A DNA stretch of 64,000 nt, from NCBI RefSeq assembly GCF_029227915.1, contig NC_079885.1, positions 930,001 through 994,000 of the forward strand, written 5' to 3'. The stretch comes from Hydractinia symbiolongicarpus (lineage: Eukaryota > Cnidaria > Hydrozoa > Anthoathecata > Hydractiniidae). The notes under the pieces are model-generated. The model was not told where the DNA came from and did not search any database. It saw only the letters and a list, made by a program, of their open reading frames with translations. A program made the position numbers and the translations under genes. Below, piece after piece: positions 49,801 through 61,360 of this stretch (the stretch's first letter is position 1; the number at the start of each line of letters is the position of its first letter).

Positions 49801-51720
49801 AGTCAAAAGTATACAAAGAAAGTACCCAGGGAGTAAACTCATTCCCCGAACGATTTTTTAAATTATTTTTTCCCCACTAAAACGCATGAGACTTGTAGTT
49901 TTCAAAAATGTTTTCATTTTTGATGAGACGCTGAATAAAAGAAGTTTAATCGCCGGCAAACGAAAACCCGCGATTTCTCGTAAATCCCGGGCTTGGCCCG
50001 TATAGTCAAAAGTATACAAAGAAAGTACCCAGGGAGTAAATTCATTTCCCGAACGATTTTTTAAATTACTTTTTCACCACTAAAACGCATGAGACTTGTA
50101 GTTTTTAAAAATATTTTCATTTTTGATGAGACGCTGAATAAAAGAAGTTTAATCGCCGGCAAACAAAAACCCGCGATTTCCCGTAAACCCCGGACTCGGC
50201 CCGTATAGTCAAAAGTATACAAAGAAAGTACCCAGGGAGTAAACTCATTTCCAGAACGATTTTTTAAATTATTTTTTCACCACTAAAACGCATAAGACTT
50301 GTAGTTTTTAAAAATGTTTTCATTTTTGATGAGACGCTGAATAAAAGAAGTTTAATCGCCGGCAAACAAAAACCCGCGATTTCCCGTAAATCCCGGGCTT
50401 GACCCGTATAGTCAAAAGTATAAAAAGAAAGTACCCAGGGAGTAAACTCATTTCCCGAACGATTTTTTATATTATTTTCATATTTGATGGGACGCTGAAT
50501 AAAAGAAATTTAAACGCCGGCAAACGAAAATCCGCGATTTCCCGTAAAACCCGGACTCGGCCCGTATAGTCGAATGTATACAAAGAAAGTACCCAGGGAG
50601 TAAACTCTTTTCCCGAACGATTTTTTAAATTTTTTTTTCACCACTAAAACGCATGAGACTTGTAGTTTTCAAAAATGTTTTCATTTTTGATGAGACGCTT
50701 AATGAAAGAGGTTTAATCGCCGGAAAACGAAAACCCGCGATTTCCCGTAAATCCCGGCTTGGCCCGTATAGTCAAAAGTATACAAAGAAAGTACCCAGGG
50801 AGTAAACTCATTCCCCGAACGATTTTTTAAATTATTTTTTCCCCACTAAAACGCATGAGACTTGTAGTTTTCAAAAATGTTTTCATTTTTGATGAGACGC
50901 TGAATAAAAGAAGTTTAATCGCCGGCAAACGAAAACCCGCGATTTCTCGTAAATCCCGGGCTTGGCCCGTATAGTCAAAAGTATACAAAGAAAGTACCCA
51001 GGGAGTAAATTCATTTCCCGAACGATTTTTTAAATTACTTTTTCACCACTAAAACGCATTAGACTTGTAGTTTTTAAAAATGTTTTCATTTTTGATGAGA
51101 CGCTGAATAAAAGAAGTTTAATCGCCGGCAAACGAAAACCCGCGATTTCTCGTAAATCCCGGGCTTGGCCCGTATAGTCAAAAGTATACAAAGAAAGTAC
51201 CCAGGGAGTAAACTCATTTCCCGAACGATTTTTTAAATTACTTTTTCACCACTAAAACGCATGAGACTTGTAGTTTTTAAAAATGTTTTCATTTTTGATG
51301 AGACGCTGAATAAAAGAAGTTTAATCGCCGGCAAACGAAAACCTGCGATTTCCCGTAAATCCTGGGCTCGGCCCGTATAGTCAAAAGTATACAAAGAAAG
51401 TACCCAGGGAGTAAACTCATTTCCCGAACGATTTTTTAAATTATTATTTCACCACTAAAACGCATGAGACTTGTAGTTTTCAAGAATCTTTTCATTTTTG
51501 ATGAGACTCTGAATAAAAGAAGTTTAATCGCCGGCAAACGAAAACCCGCGATTTCCCGTAAATCCCGGACTCGGCCCGTATAGTCAAAAGTATACAAAGA
51601 AAGTACCCAGGGAGTAGACTCATTTCCAGAACGATTTTTTAAATTATTTTTTCACCACTAAAACGCATAAGACTTGTAGTTTTTAAAAATGTTTTCATTT
51701 TTGATGGGACGCTGAATAAA
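40820..51720 (-). repeat. 4,820 bp segmental duplication with internal 608 and 969 bp tandem repeats
   Basis: About 40.8-45.32 kb is copied at about 45.64-51.72 kb. Early markers are offset by 4,820 (41030/45850, 41118/45938, 41868/46688). After an internal 608 bp duplication (47921 and 48529) the offset is 5,428 (43715/49143). After a further 969 bp duplication (49143 and 50112) it is 6,397 (44663/51060 and 45087/51484). The additive offsets give the order of events directly. Confidence 0.85.
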
Positions 51721-53870
51721 AGAAGTTTAAACGCCGGCAAACGAAAATCCGCGATTTCCCGTAAATCCCGGACTCGGCCCGTATAGTCGAATGTATACAA
51801 AGAAAGTACCCAGGGAGTAAACTCTTTTCCCGAACGATTTTTTAAATTTTTTTTTCACCACTAAAACGCATGAGACTTGTAGTTTTCAAAAATGTTTTCA
51901 TTTTTGATGAGACGCTTAATGAAAGAGGTTTAATCGCCGGAAAACGAAAACCCGCGATTTCCCGTAAATCCCGGGCTTGGCCCGTATAGTCAAAAGTATA
52001 CAAAGAAAGTACCCAGGGAGTAAACTCATTTCCCGAACGATTTTTTAAATTATTTTTTCACCACTAAAACGCATGAGACTTGTAGTTTTCAAAAATGTTT
52101 TCATTTTTGATGAGACGCTGAATAAAAGAAGTTTAATCGCCGGCAAACGAAAACCCGCGATTTCTCGTAAATCCCGGGCTTGGCCCGTATAGTCAAAAGT
52201 ATACAAAGAAAGTACCCAGGGAGTAAACTCATTTCCCGAACGATTTTTTAAATTACTTTTTCACCACTAAAACGCATGAGACTTGTAGTTTTTAAAAATG
52301 TTTTCATTTTTGATGAGACGCTGAATAAAAGAAGTTTAATCGCCGGCAAACGAAAACCTGCGATTTCCCGTAAATCCTGGGCTCGGCCCGTATAGTCAAA
52401 AGTATACAAAGAAAGTACCCAGGGAGTAAACTCATTTCCCGAACGATTTTTTAAATTATTATTTCACCACTAAAACGCATGAGACTTGTAGTTTTCAAGA
52501 ATCTTTTCATTTTTGATGAGACTCTGAATAAAAGAAGTTTAATCGCCGGCAAACGAAAACCCGCGATTTCCCGTAAATCCCGGCTTGGCCCGTATAGTCA
52601 AAAGTATACAAAGAAAGTACCCAGGGAGTAAACTCATTCCGCGAACGATTTTTTAAATTATTTTTTCCCCACTAAAACGCATGAGACTTGTAGTTTTCAA
52701 AAATGTTTTCATTTTTGATGAGACGCTGAATAAAAGAAGTTTAATCGCCGGCAAACGAAAACCCGCGATTTCCCGTAAATCCCGGACTCGGCCCGTATAG
52801 TCGAATGTATACAAAGAAAGTACCCAGGGAGTAAACTCTTTTCCCGAACGATTTTTTAAATTTTTTTTTCACCACTAAAACGCATGAGACTTGTAGTTTT
52901 CAAAAATGTTTTCATTTTTGATGAGACGCTTAATGAAAGAGGTTTAATCGCCGGAAAACGAAAACCCGCGATTTCCCGTAAATCCCGGGCTTGGCCCGTA
53001 TAGTCAAAAGTATACAAAGAAAGTACCCAGGGAGTAAACTCATTTCCCGAACGATTTTTTAAATTATTTTTTCACCACTAAAACGCATGAGACTTGTAGT
53101 TTTCAAAAATGTTTTCATTTTTGATGAGACGCTGAATAAAAGAAGTTTAATCGCCGGCAAACGAAAACCCGCGATTTCTCGTAAATCCCGGGCTTGGCCC
53201 GTATAGTCAAAAGTATACAAAGAAAGTACCCAGGGAGTAAACTCATTTCCCGAACGATTTTTTAAATTACTTTTTCACCACTAAAACGCATGAGACTTGT
53301 AGTTTTTAAAAATGTTTTCATTTTTGATGAGACGCTGAATAAAAGAAGTTTAATCGCCGGCAAACGAAAACCTGCGATTTCCCGTAAATCCTGGGCTCGG
53401 CCCGTATAGTCAAAAGTATACAAAGAAAGTACCCAGGGAGTAAACTCATTTCCCGAACGATTTTTTAAATTATTATTTCACCACTAAAACGCATGAGACT
53501 TGTAGTTTTCAAGAATCTTTTCATTTTTGATGAGACTCTGAATAAAAGAAGTTTAATCGCCGGCAAACGAAAACCCGCGATTTCCCGTAAATCCCGGCTT
53601 GGCCCGTATAGTCAAAAGTATACAAAGAAAGTACCCAGGGAGTAAACTCATTCCCCGAACGATTTTTTAAATTATTTTTTCCCCACTAAAACGCATGAGA
53701 CTTGTAGTTTTCAAAAATGTTTTCATTTTTGATGAGACTCTGAATAAAAGAAGTTTAATCGCCGGCAAACGAAAACCCGCGATTTCTCGTAAATCCCGGG
53801 CTTGGCCCGTATAGTCAAAAGTATACAAAGAAAGTACCCAGGGAGTAAATTCATTTCCCAAACGATTTTT
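51484..53870 (-). repeat. About 1,015 bp tandem block marked by AAGAATCTTTTCATTTTTG
   Basis: The rare marker CAAGAATCTTTTCATTTTTG recurs at 51484, 52499 and 53513, spaced 1,015 and 1,014 bp (five full monomers). Intervening variants such as CCTGGGCTCGG recur in order. The same marker also occurs at 45087, 55136 and 59191. Confidence 0.8.
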
Positions 53871-54639
53871 TAAATTACTTTTTCACCACTAAAACGCATG
53901 AGACTTGTAGTTTTTAAAAATGTTTTCATTTTTGATGAGACGCTGAATAAAAGAAGTTTAATCGCCGGCAAACGAAAACCCGCGATTTCCCGTAAATCCC
54001 GGACTCGGCCCGTGTAGTCAAAAGTATACAAAGAAAGTACCCAGGGAGTAAACTCATTTCCAGAACGATTTTTTAAATTATTTTTTCACCACTAAAACGC
54101 ATAAGACTTGTAGTTTTTAAAAATGTTTTCATTTTTGATGAGACGCTGAATAAAAGAAGTTTAATCGCCGGCAAACAAAAACCCGCGATTTCCCGTAAAT
54201 CCCGGGCTTGACCCGTATAGTCGAAAGTATAAAAAGAAAGTACCCAGGGAGTAAACTCATTTCCCGAACGATTTTTTATAGTATCTTTTTTACCACTAAA
54301 CGCATGAGACTTGTAGCTTTCAAAAATATTTTCATATTTGATGGGACGCTGAATAAAAGAAGTTTAAACGCCGGCAAACGAAAATCCGCGATTTCCCGTA
54401 AATCCCGGACTCGGCCCGTATAGTCGAATGTATACAAAGAAAGTACCCAGGGAGTAAACTCTTTTCCCGAACGATTTTTAAAATTTTTTTTTCACCACTA
54501 AAACGCATGAGACTTGTAGTTTTCAAAAATGTTTTCATTTTTGATGAAACGCTTAATGAAAGAGGTTTAATCGCCGGAAAACGAAAACCCGCGATTTCCC
54601 GTAAATCCCGGGCTTGGCCCGTATAGTCAAAAGTATACA

Positions 54640-57600
54640 AAGAAAGTACCCAGGGAGTAAACTCATTTCCCGAACGATTTTTTAAATTATTTTTTCACCA
54701 CTAAAACGCATGAGACTTGTAGTTTTCAAAAATGTTTTCATTTTTGATGAGACGCTGAATAAAAGAAGTTTAATCGCCGGCAAACGAAAACCCGCGATTT
54801 CTCGTAAATCCCGGGCTTGGCCCGTATAGTCAAAAGTATACAAAGAAAGTACCCAGGGAGTAAACTCATTTCCCGAACGATTTTTTAAATTACTTTTTCA
54901 CCACTAAAACGCATGAGACTTGTAGTTTTTAAAAATGTTTTCATTTTTGATGAGACGCTGAATAAAAGAAGTTTAATCGCCGGCAAACGAAAACCTGCGA
55001 TTTCCCGTAAATCCTGGGCTCGGCCCGTATAGTCAAAAGTATACAAAGAAAGTACCCAGGGAGTAAACTCATTTCCCGAACGATTTTTTAAATTATTATT
55101 TCACCACTAAAACGCATGAGACTTGTAGTTTTCAAGAATCTTTTCATTTTTGATGAGACTCTGAATAAAAGAAGTTTAATCGCCGGCAAACGAAAACCCG
55201 CGATTTCCCGTAAATCCCGGACTCGGCCCGTATAGTCAAAAGTATACAAAGAAAGTACCCAGGGAGTAGACTCATTTCCAGAACGATTTTTTAAATTATT
55301 TTTTCACCACTAAAACGCATAAGACTTGTAGTTTTTAAAAATGTTTTCATTTTTGATGAGACGCTGAATAAAAGCAGTTTAATCGCCGGCAAACGAAAAC
55401 TTGCGATTTCCCTAAATCCCGGACTCGGCCCGTATAGTCAAAAGTATACAAAGAAAGTACCCATCGAGCAAACTCATTTCCCGAACGATTTTTTAAATTA
55501 TTTTTTCACCACTAAAACGCATGAGACTTGTAGTTTTCAAAAATGTTTTCATTTTTGATGAGACGCTGAATAAAAGAAGTTTAATCGCCGGCAAACGAAA
55601 ACCCGCGGTTTCTCGTAAATCCCGGGCTTGGCCCGTATAGTCAAAAGTATACAAAGAAAGTACCCAGGGAGAAACTCATTTCCCGAACGATTTTTTAAAT
55701 TACTTTTTCACCACTAAAACGCATGAGACTTGTAGTTTTTAAAAATGTTTTCATTTTTGATAAGACGCTGAATAAAAGAAGTTTAATCGCCGACAAACGA
55801 AAACCTGCGATTTCCCGTAAATCCGGGGCTTGGCCCGTATAGTCGAATGTAAACAAAGAAAGTACCCAGGGAGTAAACTCATTTCCCGAACGATTTTTTA
55901 AATTTTTTTTTCACCACTAAAACGCATGAGACTTGTAGTTTTCAAAAATGTTTTCATTTTTGATGAGACGCTTAATGAAAGAGGTTTAATCGCCGGCAAA
56001 CGATATCCCGCGTTTTCCCGTAAATCCGGGGCTTGGCCCGTATAGTCGAATGTATACAAAGAAAGTACCCAGGGAGTAAACTCATTTCCCGAACGATTTT
56101 TTAAATTTTTTTTTCACCACTAAAACGCATGAGACTTGTAGTTTTCAAAAATGCTTTCATTTTTTATGAGACGCTTAATGAAAGAGGTTTAATCGCTGGA
56201 AAACGAAAACCCGCGATTTCCCGTAAATCCCGGGCTTGGCCCGTATAGTCGAATGTATGCAAAAAATGTACCCTGTGAGTAAACTCATTTCCAGAACGAT
56301 TTTTTAAATTATTTTTTCACCACTAAAACGCATAAGACTTTTAGTTTTTAAAAATGTTTTCATTTTTGATGAGACGCTGAATAAAAGAAGTTTAATCGCC
56401 GGCAAACGAAAACCCGCGATTTTCCGTAAATCCCGGGCTTGGCCCGTATAGTCAAAAGTATACAAAGAAAGTACCCAGGGAGTAAACTCATTTCCCGAAC
56501 GATTTTTTAAATTACTTTTTCACCACTAAAACGCATGAGACTTGTAGTTTTTAAAACTGTTTCCATTTTTGATGAGACGCTGAATAAAAGAAGTTTAATC
56601 GCCGGCAAACGAAAACCTGCGATTTCCCGTAAATCCTGGACTCGGCCCGTATAGTCAAAAGTATACAAAGAAAGTACCCAGGGAGTAAACTCATTTCCCA
56701 AACGATTTTTTAAATTATTATTTCACCACTAAAACGCATGAGACTTGTAGTTTTTAAAAATGTTTTCATTTTTGATGAGACGCTTGATAAAAGAAGTTTA
56801 ATCGCCGGCAAACGAAAACCCGCGATTTCCCGTAAATCGCGGCTTGGCCCGTATAGTCAAAAGTATACAAAGAAAGTACCCAGGGAGTAAACTCATTTCC
56901 CGAACGATTTTTTAAATTATTCTTTCACCACTAAAACGCATGAGACTTGTAGTTTTCAAAAATGTTTTTATTTTTGATGAGACGCTGAAAAAAAGCAGTT
57001 TAATCGCCGTCAAACGAAAACCTGCGATTTCCCTAAATCCCGGACTCGGCCCGTATAGTCAAAAGTATACAAAGAAAGTACCCAGGGAGTAAACTCATTT
57101 CCCGAACGATTTTTTAAATTACTTTTTCACCACTAAAACGCATGAGACTTGTAGTTTTTAAAAATGTTTTCATTTTTGATGAGACGCTGAATAAAAGAAG
57201 TTTAATCGCCGGCAAACGAAAACCTGCGATTTCCCGTAAATCCTGGACTCGGCCCGTATAGTCAAAAGTATACAAAGAATGTACCCAGGGAGTAAACTCA
57301 TTTTCTGAACGATTTTTTAAATTATTTTTTCACCACTAAAACGCATAAGATTTGTAGTTTTTAAAAATGTTTTCATTTTTGATGAGACGCTGAATAAAAG
57401 AAGTTTAATCGCCGGCAAACAAAAACCCGCGATTTCCCGTAAATCCCGGGCTTGACCCGTATAGTCAAAAGTATAAAAAGAAAGTACCCAGGGAGTAAAC
57501 TCATTTCCCGAACGATTTTTTATAGTATCTTTTTTACCACTAAACGCATGAGACTTGTAGTTTTCAAAAATATTTTCATATTTGATGGGACGCTGAATAA

Positions 57601-60600
57601 AAGAAGTTTAAACGCCGGCAAACGAAAATCCGCGATTTCCCGTAAATCCCGGACTCGGCCCGTATAGTCGAATGTATACAAAGAAAGTACCCAGGGAGTA
57701 AACTCTTTTCCCGAACGATTTTTTAAATTTTTTTTCCACCACTAAAACGCATGAGACTTGTAGTTTTCAAAAATGTTTTCATTTTTGATGAGACGCTGAA
57801 TAAAAGAAGTTTAATCGCCGGAAAACGAAAACCTGCGATTTCCCGTAAATCCTGGACTCGGCCCGTATAGTCAAAAGTATACAAAGAAAGTACCCAGGGA
57901 GTAAACTCATTTTCTGAACGATTTTTTAAATTATTTTTTCACCACTAAAACGCATAAGACTTGTAGTTTTTAAAAATGTTTTCATTTTTGATGAGACGCT
58001 GAATAAAAGAAGTTTAATCGCCGGCAAACAAAAACCCGCGATTTCCCGTAAATCCCGGGCTTGACCCGTATAGTCAAAAGTATAAAAAGAAAGTACCCAG
58101 GGAGTAAACTCATTTCCCGAACAATTTTTTATAGTATCTTTTTTACCACTAAACGCATGAGACTTGTAGTTTTCAAAAATATTTTCATATTTGATGGGAC
58201 GCTGAATAAAAGAAGTTTAAACGCGGGCAAACGAAAATCCGCGATTTCCCGTAAATCCCGGAATCGGCCCGTATAGTCGAATGTATACAAAGAAAGTACC
58301 CAGGGAGTAAACTCTTTTCCCGAACGATTTTTTAAATTTTTTTTTCACCACTAAAACGCATGAGACTTGTAGTTTTCAAAAATGTTTTCATTTTTGATGA
58401 GACGCTTAATGAAAGAGGTTTAATCGCCGGAAAACGAAAACCCGCGATTTCCCGTAAATCCCGGGCTTGGCCCGTATAGTCGAATTTATACAAAGAAAGT
58501 ACCCTGTGAGTAAACTCATTTCCAGAACGATTTTTTATATTATTTTTTCACCACTAAAACGCATAAGACTTGTAGTTTTTAAAAGTGTTTTCATTTTTGA
58601 TGAGACGCTGAATAAAAGAAGTTTAATCGCCGGCAAACGAAAACCCGCGATTTCCCGTAAATCCCGGCTTGGCCCGTATAGTCAAAAGTATACAAAGAAA
58701 GTACCCAGGGAGTAAACTCATTTCCCGAACGATTTTTTAAATTATTTTTTCACCACTAAAACGCATGAGACTTGTAGTTTTCAAAAATGTTTTCATTTTT
58801 GATGAGACGCTGAATAAAAGAAGTTTAATCGCCGGCAAACGAAAACCCGCGATTTCTCGTAAATCCCGGGCTTGGCCCGTATAGTCAAAAGTATACAAAG
58901 AAAGTACCCAGGGAGTAAACTCATTTCCCGAACGATTTTTTAAATTACTTTTTCACCACTAAAACGCATGAGACTTGTAGTTTTTAAAAATGTTTTCATT
59001 TTTGATGAGACGCTGAATAAAAGAAGTTTAATCGCCGGCAAACGAAAACCTGCGATTTCCCGTAAATCCTGGGCTCGGCCCGTATAGTCAAAAGTATACA
59101 AAGAAAGTACCCAGGGAGTAAACTCATTTCCCGAACGATTTTTTAAATTATTATTTCACCACTAAAACGCATGAGACTTGTAGTTTTCAAGAATCTTTTC
59201 ATTTTTGATGAGACTCTGAATAAAAGAAGTTTAATCGCCGGCAAACGAAAACCCGCGATTTCCCGTAAATCCCGGACTCGGCCCGTATAGTCAAAAGTAT
59301 ACAAAGAAAGTACCCAGGGAGTAGACTCATTTCCAGAACGATTTTTTAAATTATTTTTTCACCACTAAAACGCATAAGACTTGTAGTTTCTAAAAATGTT
59401 TTCATTTTTGATGAGACGCTGAATAAAAGCAGTTTAATCGCCGGCAAACGAAAACTTGCGATTTCCCTAAATCCCGGACTCGGCCCGTATAGTCAAAAGT
59501 ATACAAAGAAAGTACCCAGGGAGCAAACTCATTTCCCGAACGATTTTTTAAATTATTTTTTCACCACTAAAACGCATGAGACTTGTAGTTTTCAAAAATG
59601 TTTTCATTTTTGATGAGACGCTGAATAAAAGAAGTTTAATCGCCGGCAAACGAAAACCCGCGATTTCTCGTAAATCCCGGGCTTGGCCCGTATAGTCAAA
59701 AGTATACAAAGAAAGTACCCAGGGAGTAAACTCATTTCCCGAACGATTTTTTAAATTACTTTTTCACCACTAAAACGCATGAGACTTGTAGTTTTTAAAA
59801 ATGTTTTCATTTTTGATAAGACGCTGAATAAAAGAAGTTTAATCGCCGACAAACGAAAACCTGCGATTTCCCGTAAATCCGGGGCTTGGCCCGTATAGTC
59901 GAATGTATACAAAGAAAGTACCCAGGGAGTAAACTCATTTCCCGAACGATTTTTTAAATTTTTTTTTCACCACTAAAACGCATGAGACTTGTAGTTTTCA
60001 AAAATGTTTTCATTTTTGATGAGACGCTTAATGAAAGAGGTTTAATCGCCGGCAAACGAAATCCCGCGTTTTCCCGTAAATCCGGGGCTTGGCCCGTATA
60101 GTCGAATGTATACAAAGAAATTACCCAGGGAGTAAACTCATTTCCCGAACGATTTTTTAAATTTTTTTTTCACCACTAAAACGCATGAGACTTGTAGTTT
60201 TCAAAAATGCTTTCATTTTTTATGAGACGCTTAATGAAAGAGGTTTAATCGCCGGAAAACGAAAACCCGCGATTTCCCGTAAATCCCGGGCTTGGCCCGT
60301 ATAGTCGAATGTATGCAAAAAATGTACCCTGTGAGTAAACTCATTTCCAGAACGATTTTTTAAATTATTTTTTCACCACTAAAACGCATAAGACTTGTAG
60401 TTTTTAAAAATGTTTTCATTTTTGATGAGACGCTGAATAAAAGAAGTTTAATCGCCGGCAAACGAAAACCCGCGATTTTCCGTAAATCCCGGGCTTGGCC
60501 CGTATAGTCAAAAGTATACAAAGAAAGTACCCAGGGAGTAAACTCATTTCCCGAACGATTTTTTAAATTACTTTTTCACCACTAAAACGCATGAGACTTG

Positions 60601-61360
60601 TAGTTTTTAAAACTGTTTCCATTTTTGATGAGACGCTGAATAAAAGAAGTTTAATCGCCGGCAAACGAAAACCTGCGATTTCCCGTAAATCCTGGACTCG
60701 GCCCGTATAGTCAAAAGTATACAAAGAAAGTACCCAGGGAGTAAACTCATTTCCCAAACGATTTTTTAAATTATTATTTCACCACTAAAACGCATGAGAC
60801 TTGTAGTTTTTAAAAATGTTTTCATTTTTGATGAGACGCTTGATAAAAGAAGTTTAATCGCCGGCAAACGAAAACCCGCGATTTCCCGTAAATCCCGGCT
60901 TGGCCCGTATAGTCAAAAGTATACAAAGAAAGTACCCAGGGAGTAAACTCATTTCCCGAACGATTTTTTAAATTATTCTTTCACCACTAAAACGCATGAG
61001 ACTTGTAGTTTTCAAAAATGTTTTCATTTTTGATGAGACGCTGAAAAAAAGCAGTTTAATCGCCGTCAAACGAAAACCTGCGATTTCCCTAAATCCCGGA
61101 CTCGGCCCGTATAGTCAAAAGTATACAAAGAAAGTACCCAGGGAGTAAACTCATTTCCCGAACGATTTTTTAAATTACTTTTTCACCACTAAAACGCATG
61201 AGACTTGTAGTTTTTAAAAATGTTTTCATTTTTGATGAGACGCTGAATAAAAGAAGTTTAATCGCCGGCAAACGAAAACCTGCGATTTCCCGTAAATCCT
61301 GGACTCGGCCCGTATAGTCAAAAGTATACAAAGAAAGTACCCAGGGAGTAAACTCATTTT
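54640..61360 (-). repeat. 4,056 bp segmental duplication
   Basis: About 54.64-57.3 kb reappears at about 58.7-61.36 kb, offset 4,055-4,056 bp (55136/59191, 55375/59430, 56507/60563). A one-base difference in GGGAGAAACTC versus GGGAGTAAACTC accounts for the shift. Between the copies lies a 609 bp tandem duplication (57452 and 58061). Confidence 0.85.
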
